Assembly (NCBI GenBank): GCA_017311315.1
Contig: CM029650.1
Location: 11,846,253 to 11,910,252, forward strand
DNA: 64,000 bases
Direction of reading: 5' to 3'
Source of the DNA: Dendrocalamus latiflorus
Lineage: Eukaryota > Streptophyta > Magnoliopsida > Poales > Poaceae
Below are positions 42,971 to 53,225 of this stretch, in pieces (the first letter of the stretch is position 1; each line of letters opens with the position of its first letter). The notes under the pieces are model-generated. The model ran no database searches, had not been told where the DNA came from, and saw only the letters and a program-made list of their open reading frames with translations. The translations under genes and the position numbers were made by a program.

Positions 42971-44488
42971 TGTTGTATTTCCAAGGGCATTTTAGTAATT
43001 TTTCAATTGGAAAAGGAAAGAAAAAATAAATTGGTGGGCCGACCCAAAGAGAAAAGGGGAGGAGACCTAGTCTCCTCACATGCGGAAGATCATTTGGTGG
43101 ATCCGATCTCCTTGATGGGCTTCGGTAGGGAGAGGTGGCGGCGCTGGCGACGTTTGTGGCCCGAGAGCCTCAGCTCTGGCCGTTGGTGGCCATAACGCCG
43201 ATCTCGTCTTTCCCCTCCTCCTCTCGGCTATAAAAGGAGGGCACCTCCTCTGTGAGATGTATCGGTGAAAACCTGAGTGAGCTCTCTCTTCAATCTAGTC
43301 TTTTCTTCCCAATTTGGCTTCGGAGCTTGGTCCTTGGGGCTTCTTCTCCACTCCGTAACCGTTGATCACGGCGGTGCTCTTAGTCCCTAGTGCTCGGCAA
43401 TGAGGAGCACTAGGCCGGTGCTTCTCAGTGTTCTTGTGCGGCATCCCTTCACCTCGGCTTTGTCGATTCGGTGTGTCCCGAAAGGCAAAGGTGGGCACTA
43501 TATCTCCGATGAGCACACCCTCTCACTGCAGCACAGCGGGGCAATAGGTTTTCTAGGTCAGCACCTTCGGGTGCACCATGCCCTAGTTCTTATCGATGGT
43601 TTGCTTACCGCTGGCTTGGTTACCTTCCAGATGGCTTGGAGTGCCGTCCACACTATGAGTATTTTGGTTTTTTCAGATTGCAAACATTGTGGGCTGTGCT
43701 AGTTCATTAATCTCTGATATATGCTCTAGTACTGGAAGACATTGTTTGCTAGTAGGCTCGGTTTAAAGCTTTGTGATGAAACTTGTCTATTTCTGAGATT
43801 GATCTGATCAAACTGGTTAGAATTGAGCTCTATTAGGGATGCTTACTGTTTTCACTTGATCTTAGCATGTTGATTGTTCACTGTCAGTAGGGCTGTTTCA
43901 TATCAGTTATATTATTTCTAGTCTTTTCAGTGTTCTGCGGCCTGTTAGCATTTCACTTTTGTTTACCTGCTGTCCTTAAGAATCTGTGTTCATTTATGCA
44001 TATGGTTCGGTCAAAGGTTCTTAATAGGCTGAGTACTGTTTTGTGAAATAATTCTTTTGATGTGTCAACCGACACTGATCTGCTTATTTTGTGAATGCAA
44101 AATCCTGCGATAGTCTAGTAAAGCATATTTTAGAGCTCATATTCTAATTCAGGCTGTCTTATCAGTTCTAAGAAGAGTTTAGACAATAGTATTGAGAAGG
44201 CCAAGATTGAGTCTTAAGCAACTCTGCTCCGGGGAGCAAAGTATCAATTAAAACTGAGCTCTGGGCTGTTATAATTGATTCCCTGCTCATGAGAATGCTT
44301 TACATGCTCATTTTAGCAGTAATATTGTTTCATGTGTTGAGTATACACTCTGATATAAATGGTATGGTAGAATTACATGTTTATATATAATTTCTGTCAT
44401 TTATATACTGCTGGAAAAATATTTTAAATATGCTTCATTATACTAGAATTAAATCTAAATATTTACTTATACCGTATCATTTACGACA
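42971..44488 (+). repeat. 3' LTR of element E (1518 bp)
   Basis: Starts TGTTGTATTTCC, ends ACGACA. TATA box TATAAAAGG at 43229-43237 is intact, followed by GTGAGCTCTCTCTTC, a plausible transcription start region. It clearly aligns with 27129-28628 along its length, with more scattered differences than F's LTR pair shows. Confidence 0.88.
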
Positions 44489-45399
44489 CCTCCTGGCTTT
44501 GCGCCTCCTACTCTTCTGTTTCCCAGTGCCTTATCTATCCTCCTCTGTTACACAAGTTCAACAACTTCCCTTGCTGTTACGCCTGATCTGTGTTCCATGT
44601 CAATTCCAATCTCCAAGCTCTACAGTCACAAAGATGCCTAGTCGGTTTCGTAAAAACGTTAATTCATGAATCTTTTCGTAAACAAAACCGACCATCGCAG
44701 CAAGCCACACACATTACCCACGCACGCAGAAGTCGGAACCATGGTCGTGGCCATATGACTGAGTAGTCGTCCTGGTTAATGTTAGAACTCAACCTAGGAA
44801 TCACACTCGATTTATCCATGAATGTATACTATATGGGAAAGACGATGAACAATAGAGGAATTTTTCGACGCGAACTCAACTTGCGTCATTTTTTACTTTT
44901 CTCTATTATTCACTGCTGTTTTTAACAAACTGATTATAAAGATATAAATAGACGCTCCGTGGTCCGGTTTCACAGGACATCACTCTACGACTTGCGCACA
45001 CTATGCACCACGACTCTACAACTTGCGCACATCGCACACTACCCGAAAGACTCGGCCAACTTATTGACTCAGTCATTACTCGGACGTCTAGCTTCAACCA
45101 CGACTTCTCGACTATGCCTATGACTACGAGTCCCCTTTCGACTTACGACTACTGCTATAGTTCTCTTACTAGTACGACTCGAACACACGACTCCGATTGT
45201 GGCTTCGACTATGACTCAGGCCTATGACCACTAACAAAATGACTCATACGACCACTTACACTTCGACCACGGTCACGACTGCTGTTTCGACTAAGCCTTC
45301 GACTGCAGCTTCGACTATACCTTCGACTGCAGTTTAGACAAAGTCCAACACAATTAGCATGAGTCAAGATTAGTTCTAACAGTTAACCATAGAGTACAA
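44489..45399. other. Repeat-derived DNA, mostly unrecognised
   Basis: The first 150-200 bases should be the rest of element A's LTR (the right side of E's insertion site), but its end is not visible. From about 44690 comes sequence resembling 45790-45870 (CACGCACGCAGAAGTCGGAA against CACGTACACAGAATCGGAA, followed by GGCCATATGA-like text), suggesting a second copy of the LTR-like segment at 45716. No gene was seen. Confidence 0.4.
45090..45340. repeat. CGACT-rich degenerate repeat
   Basis: TTCGACT, TACGACT and CACGACT words recur at 6 to 18-base intervals; at 45290-45335 three near 12-bp units appear (TTCGACTGCAGC, TTCGACTATACC, TTCGACTGCAG). The reverse strand reads GTCGAAG repeats, similar to the minisatellite at 5764. 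Confidence 0.7.
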
Positions 45400-45704
45400 G
45401 GGCATGTACAATGGTACAGACTGCTACTGTCTATAGTATTATTACATGTTATCTGTAGACAACACTAAAGACACCTTCTATAATGAGTTGTCTGCAAATT
45501 GTCTATAATAGGTTCTCTATAAAATATATATAACATTGATACAGTGACTCATAAACTATCTATAGTAGACTATTTTCTCGCGTTTTGACCGTCTATAGAA
45601 TTACAGTCAACCTCTTTCTCTCTCATCTTTTACTTTCATCCATCTCAGCAAAATTTCTATATGACATATCTTATAAACAACTTATATCACTCTATTGTAG
45701 ATAC
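45400..45704. mobile_element. MITE-like element, about 305 bp
   Basis: Begins GGGCATGTACAATGG and ends with CTATTGTAGATAC, which on the other strand reads GTATCTACAATAG, an imperfect inverted end. The interior is AT-rich with repeated GTCTATAG words. The target duplication was not resolved, so the superfamily is uncertain. Confidence 0.55.
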
Positions 45705-45715
45705 ACTAAGGCAGT

Positions 45716-46155
45716 ATATGTTGTGGGATTGACCAGCCCTTTGAGCTGTCAGGATTGCCTAAAACCTAAAAGGCCTTAACACAAGCCCCCACGTACACAG
45801 AATCGGAAGCACGGTCTTAGCCATATGATCGTGAGCAGTTGGCCTGATTAACCATAGATAGCGTGAGACAGTATGTGTTATGGGGTTGCCTAACAGGCTA
45901 ACACTTTAGGCTGTCAGGATTTCCTAAAAGGCCTTAGCACAAGTTCATGGAATAGGGTATTCAATCTATTTCTATTTTGTAATTACGAAGGGTAAGATGG
46001 GAAATAACCATCCCTCACTATTTTCTAATTACGAGGCTCTGTATAGCCCAAAAACATATATAAGGGTCGGCCCTCTCATGTTTACTCACTCTCTCAACTA
46101 TCAAAGTAGCTCCTCTGTTTCTGTATCCCAAAGAGAGAGAGTATCATTAGTCTAG
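45716..46155 (+). repeat. LTR-like segment with an internal 155-bp duplication
   Basis: TATGTTGTGGG...AGCTGTCAGGATTGCC...AAAGGCCTTAACACAAG at 45716 recurs diverged at about 45871. A TATA box CATATATAAGG lies at about 46055, followed by CTCACTCTCTCAAC. It ends next to a primer-site-like sequence at 46156, so it is read as a 5' LTR on the plus strand. Confidence 0.55.
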
Positions 46156-46660
46156 TAGCTTGGCACCGTCCGTGGCACCGCAGGAGGAGCTAGAAACTAC
46201 AACTTCTACGCTTCGTCCATGGCATGGCTGGCTTCGCTCCTGCCGCTCAGGTTTCCCTTTCGACTGGCTTCGACGATGGCCTTCGTCGAGCTGGTTTTGC
46301 CGTTGGCTTCGTGTCCCAAGCTCGAGGCTCTTCGCGTCCGGGCTTCGCGTGCGGAGGCCACTTCGCGAGCGAAGCCCACTTCGAGTGCGGGGGCTCATGG
46401 AGCGCGGAGGCCTAGGACCCAACGCGCCCGGGGTGCAAGCGCCAAATCCCTATTAGGCCTCGTCCTGCGGAGCCCACTGTGCGCGGGCTGAGCTTGGCAC
46501 CTCTACGGGTAGAGTACTGCACACCTCCTTTCATTTACGGCAAAAATATTAGCTTGCTCGCCGCACATAGGAATCGACACATCTTATTTTGCTGGTTCTT
46601 GTCCTGTTCCACCTAGAAAGGTGAGCGTCGGGGTGGTTGTGTAAGTGCGTGGGAACCTAT
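46156..46660 (+). other. Primer site and short GC-rich internal remnant of a Tat-like element
   Basis: TTGGCACCGTCCGTGG at 46158 resembles the TGGCGCCGTCCGTGGGGA primer site of element K. The following 330 bp are GC-rich with TTCGACT, CTTCGTC and CTTCGCG words, in the style of K's interior. No domain is recognisable; the 98-codon frame is low-complexity. Confidence 0.5.
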
Positions 46661-47362
46661 TGTAACCGCCAAAATTTGCGTCAAAACAGTAACATGCATG
46701 ATTTTCGTGGATTTCAAAATTTTTAGTGCATTTTTTAAAATTTTCCTAAGCCTTGCTTGAGTTTTAAGATTTTAAAATAATCCCTTTGTGCAAAAATGCA
46801 ATGTCAAAATGTCTAAAAGTTAATTAGGTGCTAATAAATTTTTCTAAAAATTTCTGTGTGCAAATACCCTTGAGAACACAAATTACAAATTCAAAATCAA
46901 CTTAAAGACCCGAATAAAAGTTTAAATCAATTCTCTTTCTCTCCCTCGGCTTGGGCCAAAATCCATCCACTGATCAGCCTCTTTCCTCTTCCCTGTCGGC
47001 CCACTCATCCCTTCCCTCTCTCTTCTTTTCCCCTGTTGTGGCCTAGCCAAGCCGGCTCGCTCGTTCGTGCACCTATAGCCTAGTCGCTCTCTTCCTCTCA
47101 TGCTCGCCGACAAACGAGCCCCTCAAGTCAACTTGTCAATGCCAAGCACTGTTCGTCTTTCTTTTCCACGCTAGCTTGCTCTCTCCTAATCTCTCTCTTT
47201 GCATGCATTTGTGTGAAGCAGAGAAGGCATTGAAGAGCCTCTAGACTCGAGCCTTACGCCGCAGCGACTTCGTCCCATCGCCGTGACCTCGTCCAATCGC
47301 CAGCTCGCTCTCGTGTGCTCTCACCCTTAGCACCCAAAGCCACGCCATGGCATCACGCCCTA

Positions 47363-47401
<39 letters not shown>

Positions 47402-47482
47402 TTCTATTGAAGCCACCCCGAGCATGTCAAAACCATTGCCCTAACCCACTATTCTTTTCCCCTAAGCTTCTGTGCCCCTTCG
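46661..47482 (+). repeat. Left part of another gypsy-type LTR, cut by element H
   Basis: Starts TGTAACCGCCAAAATTTGCG with an AT-rich beginning, then CT-rich sequence and a CTCTCTC stretch. Element H follows at 47483, and the sequence right of H (55115 onward, TTTCGCCCTCGAAGAG) appears to continue it. The inner end was not located. Confidence 0.5.
47367..47396. repeat. (TC)n microsatellite
   Basis: About 14 uninterrupted TC dinucleotides. Frames through it read as Ser-Leu strings that mimic a signal peptide. Confidence 0.95.
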
Positions 47483-48262
47483 TGATGAGAACATCATTAG
47501 CAAATACACTACATCATCTACTTCAAGTGTTGAACCCATTAGACCAATCATATGAGCTAGAGCAAATCAAATACAACAAGAGGTGAATCTTTTCATTAGT
47601 GATTATTGTACTCATGAGAATTTGTTGAACCTAGTGCTTCTATTTTATGTAATCTTAGATTCGAGGAAAAGCTAACAGATGGAAAAGAAGCTTTAGAGAC
47701 ATGTGAAGCATAGCCACAGAAGATCATCATGAATAAGCGTATATATCATCATAGCTACAAAAGATTGCATGACCACAGAAGATCAACAAGAAGCAATGTA
47801 AGCTCACATGTCAATATTGCCACAAAGGATCGTATAGCCACAGAAGATCAATGCAAGATGAGGTCATCGCATATGTCGAGAGTACTATAGTTGTACTGTA
47901 GCAACTGACCTAAATACCTTATAAATAGGGGGCACCCCCCTCCATGTAGCACATAAGTTGATGGTTAAGTTTTTTCGGTAGAACACTTGTTCCTTTTTGT
48001 GTGTGAGTCATTTCCACCATTAATAAAGATTGGGTGTTATTTCTGAGTTGCCACTCCATTGTTCTTGTGATTCCTTGGGATTGCTTGAACATGTCTGCTC
48101 CACAATAACGAGTAGACGAAGGCCATAGCGTGTGGTTTAGTAATTTGAGTGCTGCAGGTTGCCGTATAGAGACGGTGGTTGGCCGCATCAATTGCTAGGT
48201 TGCACGAGCTAGTTATCCATAATCCTACATCGTGAAGATCGGGCCACCCCATCCCTGCATCA
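47483..48262 (+). repeat. 5' LTR of element H (780 bp)
   Basis: Starts TGATGAGAACATCATTAG, ends CCTGCATCA. It contains a TATAAATAG box at 47920-47928 directly followed by GGGGGCACCCCCC, a small hairpin, and several CCACAGAAGATCA repeats (47710-47850). Confidence 0.85.
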
Positions 48263-48264
48263 GC

Positions 48265-48277
48265 TGGTATCAGAGCC
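48265..48277 (+). other. Primer-binding site of element H
   Basis: TGGTATCAGAGCC, a perfect match to the initiator Met-tRNA type, two bases after the LTR end. Confidence 0.92.
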
Positions 48278-49346
48278 TAAGGTTGACACGGTAAGATTTT
48301 ACCCTTACCTACTATATTTGTAGTTTCAATTGAAAATTTTGGTGAGTTTTGTTAGGTTTTGATCCATTAGAACCTTGCTTACTTGCTGATCCAAAATCTT
48401 TGTTTACGTTGCTTTCATTTTAGCCAATTTATTCGGTATAAAAAAATCATTGTTAGTCAAGTAGAAAATTGTTGTTGTGTTGCGCGTAGAACTTCACACA
48501 AATCTGAAATTGTGCAACTTATATTCTTTTGAGAACCCCATCTATCCTTTGTGAAAGCTTTGGTCCTATTTAAAGACTAGCTTTTGAGTGTTGCTAAGCC
48601 TTTGCACACTTGTATCAGTCTTGAATTTTGAAACTTAATTATTGGATGTCTTGTGAGATCTTGATATATCTGCTGACCTTGGTGCAAAAGAAAAGCAAAG
48701 AGAAAATAGTACAAACAAAGGAAGGAAGAAAGAAAACAAAAAAGAGAAGTAAGAAAGAAAAGAAAGAAGTGTCGTGGTCAGTATTTTATTAAGCATAAAA
48801 TTCCATTCTAAAGTTTGGTATAGTTTGTTATTCTTGTGTGCAAATCTGTAGCTTGTTTACATCGATTGCAATCAAGCTAGCGTCTTTCCATAACTTGTGC
48901 AACATGAGCTGTTTTGTTCTTCAATTATACCTGGTGCTACAGCTCATTCCTTGGTTGCATCAAGTTCCATTATCATTGTGCATGAGTTGCTATAATCTTC
49001 ACTTATATCTTGAGGTTGGCAACTAGGCATTGGATTTGTAGTTTGAATCATTACTTATCATTACAATATTTAAAATTTCAATTGCATAGGACTATCCTAA
49101 CCCTCCAAGCTCCACATATAGCTTTGTCAAATTACAGCACTTGAGCCTTGAATTACTCAACTCATCACCTACACCCCATCTACCGCAACCAGAGTATGAG
49201 CACTTCACCAATCTATCAAGCATTCATAAGAACTTTGGTAAGTAAAGAGTGAGGGAGTGAATTCCCCATAGATAATACATATTTCTATTGTTTTTGCTTT
49301 CACTAACCATGTCAGGATTAGAGGACAGCTAGCGTATGTCACGCAT
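48278..49346 (+). other. Leader of element H
   Basis: About 1.07 kb of AT-rich untranslated sequence with an A/G-rich stretch at 48680-48775. No upstream frame of note. Confidence 0.7.
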
Positions 49347-50560
49347 ATGGATCTAGAAAAGCTCACACATAATTTCAATGAAAAATTGAATAAAAACATG
49401 AGGATACTCCAAAAAGAAATCATTTTTGAGTTAGGTTCAGAATTGAGAAAGCTATTGGTCGATCTTCATCATGGTACACAAAGTGACCCTAGTATGCATG
49501 GTGGTGAGGAGCTAGATGAGACTGATGAGAAGGCCACTGCATGGTTAGCACGGGAGACTCAATCTCAAAGAAACCATGCCGCTGCAGCCGCGGTGCGACC
49601 ACCACCACCCGGTCAAGGAGGAGATGGCCTTGGAAGAGGTCGTGGGCGAGCAGAAAGCACACTACAAGGAGGCAACTCTACTGCTCCCTTTCGCCTACAC
49701 AGTAACGACGCCTATCGTCGAGGGTGCCGTGATGATGACCATCCTCAAGAGGAGAAATTCGGAATACTCAAGTTCACCATTCCCAAATTTGAAGGTAATT
49801 CTAATCCTGATGAATATTTAACTTGGGGATTGAAGGTTGAGAAGATATTTAGGATACACAACTATTTTGAGGGGAAGAAGCTCGCGATGGCCGCCTTGGA
49901 GTTTGATGGCTATGCTCTCATTTGGTGGGAGCAAGTGCAAAATCAACAAGAAGAACATGGCGAACCACCCATTGCAACATGGGTCGTAATGAAGAGCAAA
50001 ATGAGAGCAAGGTTTGTACCTAATCATTATAAACATGAATTATTCGATAGATTGCAAAGCTTAAGATAGGTACAAGCACTATGGAGGAGTACTACAAAGA
50101 GATGGAGAAAACTATGATTCGGGCACTTGTTCATGAAGATGAAGAGCAAACCACAGCAAGCTTTTTGTTTGGCCTAAACAAAAACATCAAGCGTATTGTT
50201 GTTTACCAATCATATAGGAACATGGTGGAGTTGGTGCACCAAGCACAAAAGGTGGAGAAACAATTACTGGAGGATGCCAAGACCACAAAACCACCATCTA
50301 TCAACTTGTGAACCCCATAAAATGCACCTAAAGCTTGATGTAGTTTGGGAAGAGGTACATCTTCATCTTGTGATTCCTTTACTACTAATGCCCCTTCCTC
50401 CTCCAATGCCAAAACAGCCCCTTCATCAAGTGAGAAGAAGCCCACAACATCATCAACTTCTTCAGTGGGCTCCATAGCCAAAGTAGCGACATCCAATACT
50501 TCAAATGCTTCGGTCGTGGACACATCTCTAGGGAATGTCCAACAACCGAGCAATAATTGT
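49347..50560 (+). pseudogene. Gag of element H
   Basis: ATG 49347 starts a 240-codon frame: helical start, Gly/Arg-rich segment (GQGGDGLGRGRGR), then capsid blocks FTIPKFEGNSNPDEYLTWGLK, IWWEQVQNQ and MRARFVPNHYKHELFDRLQ. A stop at about 50067 replaces the next residue; the frame then changes. Near 50490 the zinc knuckle reads YFKCFGRGHISREC: its first Cys is Tyr (TAC), the rest of CCHC is present. An acidic segment follows at 50560-50680. Confidence 0.8.
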
Positions 50561-50789
50561 CACGGAAGATGGTGGATATGAGTCTGCTAGTGAAGAAGTT
50601 CAAGAGATTAGTGAAGATCCAACAAAAAATAGAGATGCCCCTAAAGATGAGGAAGAATATGACGGATGCCCATAAACTGGCACCGCACTTGTTGTCATTA
50701 AAGTTCTTAGTGTGCAAGTCAAGGAAGATGATCATCCACAAAGATTCAACCTTTTTCAAACACAAGCGAAGGTAAATGACAAGGTAACC

Positions 50790-51358
50790 AAAAGTAATCA
50801 TTGATGGTGGTAGTTGTCATAATCTTGCTAGCATGGAATTGTGTGACAAGCTAGATTTTAAATTGCTACAACATCCTCATCCATATCATGTCCAATGGTT
50901 AAGTGATTGTGGAAGTATCAAGGTACAACTTATGGTTAATCTTACATTCAAAATTCATGATTACATTGATATTGTTTCTTGTGATGTTGTACCTATGATT
51001 GTATGCCATTTGCTTTTAGGGCGACCTTGGCAATATGATCGTAGTGTTATGCATGATAGACGCACTAATACCTACACATTTAAAATTGAAGGTCAAAGTA
51101 AAAAATTATTTCCCATGACACCTAATCAAATACTTGCTCAGAATATGCAAAAGAAGGTGGAAGTTAAGGTAGAAAGTGAAAAGCTAAAATTGAAAGGGAA
51201 GAATGAAGAAAAGAAGTTAGTCATGATCACAAGCAAAATTGATAAAAAAGAAATGGGACAAAATCTGGAGTTGATGCATATTGTTCTCATTTACAATGAT
51301 ACTATAATTTCAACTAAAGACATAACATCCCTTCCGAGTGCCATTTCCAAGGTTTTGT
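50790..51358 (+). pseudogene. Aspartic protease region of element H
   Basis: VIIDGGSCHNLASMELCDKL holds the active Asp (DGG in place of DSG or DTG, as in related grass elements), followed by HPYHVQWLSDCG, VVPMIVCHLLLGRPWQYD and MHDRRTNTYTFKIEGQSK. The 175-codon frame 50833-51360 is intact and ends at the stop before FKDVFPKEIP, the start of the RT segment. Confidence 0.8.
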
Positions 51359-52660
51359 AGGCATTTAAAGATGTGTTTCCTAAAGAAATCCCTACAGGAT
51401 TGCCTCCCATAAGAGGTATTGAGCATCAAATTGATCTCATTACCAGTGCATCATTACCCAACCATCCACCTTACAGCAACTCCAGCAGGGCCCCTACTTG
51501 AGCCCTCATCCTACTTTTGAGGGCCGAGGGGCAAAAAACTCACTCCAGCAGGGCCCGTACTTGAGCCCTCATTCCTGGGGGGGGGGTCTGGAGGGAGCCC
51601 TTACTTTTGAGGGCTCAAGTAGGGGCCCTGCTGGAGTGAGTTTTTTGCCCCTTGGCCCTCAAAAGTAGGATGAGGATGAGGGTGGGTCCTATGTGTCATC
51701 CCCTCTAAGAATGAATTTGAGGGTCCTGTTTTGAGGGCTCCTGCTGGAGTGTAGCCCAAAAAACAGAGCCCTCAAAAGTAGGGAGAGCCCTCAAATAAAA
51801 AGTAGGGGTCCTGTTTTGAGGGCTACTGCTGGAGTTGCTCTTACAGCACCAATCCAGAAGAAACAAAGGAGATTTAATGCCAAGTACAAGGACTTTTTGA
51901 GAAAGGGTATGTACGTGAAAGCCTTAGTCTTTATACTATTCCTGTCATTTTAGTTTCTAAAAAATGATGGATCATGGAGAATGTGTGTTGATTGTCATAC
52001 CATTAATAATATAACTATTAGATATCGTCATCCCATCCCTAGGCTTGATGATATGTTAGATGAACTTAGTGGCTCTACTATATTCTCTAAAATTGATTTG
52101 AAAATGGATATCATCAAATAAGAGTAAAACTTGGAGATGAATAAAAAACTGTATTTAAAACAAAATTTAGTTTGTATGAATGGTTGATTATGCCATTTGG
52201 TTTGACTAATGCCCCTAGCACATTTATGAGATTAATGAATCATGTCTTAAGAGCATTTATTGGAAACTTTATTGTTGTATATTTTGATGACATCCTCATA
52301 TATAACAAATCCATGGAAGAACATGTTGAACATGTAAGGCAAGTCTTAGAAGTGCTAAGAAAGGAACAACTTTATGCTAATATTGACAAGTGCACTTTTT
52401 GTACAAACAAGGTTATATTTCTAAGCTTTGTAGTTTCAAGTCAAGGAGTTGAGGTTGATGAATAAAAATTGAAGCAATTAAAAATTGGCCTACTCCTCTT
52501 AATGTTAGCCAAGTTAGGAGTTTTCATAGATTAGTTGGATTCTATTAGTGCTTTGTCGAGGACTTTAGCACTATTGCCACCCCACTTAATGAATTAACTA
52601 AGAAAAGTGTCCCTTTTCAATGGGGTGAATCACAAGAAAAATCATTTCAAGAACTAAAAA
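51359..52660 (+). pseudogene. Reverse transcriptase of element H, broken by a MITE and stops
   Basis: FKDVFPKEIPTGLPPIRGIEH leads to a conserved PPY site where the MITE 51474-51840 sits. After it come many stops, then YEWLIMPFGLTNAPSTFMRLM and VVYFDDILIYNKS (catalytic YFDD), then LYANIDKCTFCTNKVIFLSF and VSSQGVEVDE. Matches are strong but the N-terminal half is heavily decayed. Confidence 0.85.
51474..51840. mobile_element. 367-bp PIF/Harbinger (Tourist)-type MITE with nested inverted repeats
   Basis: Flanked by TTA on both sides (51471-51473, 51841-51843). Ends are (C/G)AGCAACTCCAGCAG inverted. Inside there is a second long palindrome: the segment around 51520-51580 (ATCCTACTTTTGAGGGCC...GGGCAAAAAACTCACTCC) is inverted around 51605-51672. 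The host frame is continuous across the two TTA copies, so the insertion is certain. Confidence 0.93.
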
Positions 52661-52665
52661 AGCGT

Positions 52666-53220
52666 TTGACTGAAGCACCATTACTTGCATTACCTGACAT
52701 TACTAAAACTTTTGAAATTGAATGTCATACTAGTGGAGTTCATATTGGTGGTGTATTAATGCAAGAAGGAAAACCAATTGCATACTTTAACAAGAAATTA
52801 GGAAGTGCACAATTGAACTATCCTGTTTATGACAAAGAATTATATGCTTTGGTTCGTATACTTGAAATATGGCAACATTATCTTTGGTTCAAAGAATTTG
52901 TTATACATTTCGATCATGAGGCATTAAAATACTTAAAAGGGCAATCAAAATTGAACTGTAGGCATGTTAGATGGGTAGAGTTCGTAGAAACCTTCCCATA
53001 TGTAGTTAAACATAAGAAAGGAAAAGATAATGTTATTGCTGATGCTTTGTCACGCAAACATGCACTTTTAACTCAATTAGAAGTAAAGATCCTCCAGTTA
53101 GAAAGCTTAAAAGAAATGTATGCCAGAGATAGAGAATTTTTAGTACCATACTCTCATTGTAAAGATGGAAAAGGATGGGACAAATACCATGTGCGTGATG
53201 GATTCTTATTTTATACTAAT
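52666..53220 (+). pseudogene. RNase H of element H
   Basis: Open frame with TKTFEIECHTSGVHIGGVLMQ (catalytic first position: ECHTS where CDAS is usual, so the first Asp is replaced by His), PIAYFNKKLGSAQLNYPVYDKEL (Glu; shortened here), VIHFDHEALKYLKGQ (Asp) and GKDNVIADALSRKHAL (Asp). It continues as KDGKGWDKYHVRDGFLFY, the integrase lead-in. Confidence 0.85.
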
Positions 53221-53225
53221 AAACT

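Larger units (their letters stand above)
27129..44488 (+). mobile_element. Element E: Ty1/copia retrotransposon with 1.5-kb LTRs, split by element F
   Basis: LTRs 27129-28628 and 42971-44488 start TGTTGTATTTCCAAGGGC and end TTTAC(A/G)ACA. Flanks CCTCT (27124-27128) and CCTCC (44489-44493) are a nearly perfect 5-bp duplication. The internal order gag, protease, integrase, RT, RNase H is that of copia. Element F occupies 31690-41679 within the RT/RNase H region. All domains have stops. Confidence 0.88.

Noticed and set aside
47347..47586. Frame with a signal-peptide-like Ser-Leu start
   Set aside because: The Ser-Leu run is the (TC)n microsatellite; the rest crosses into element H's LTR.
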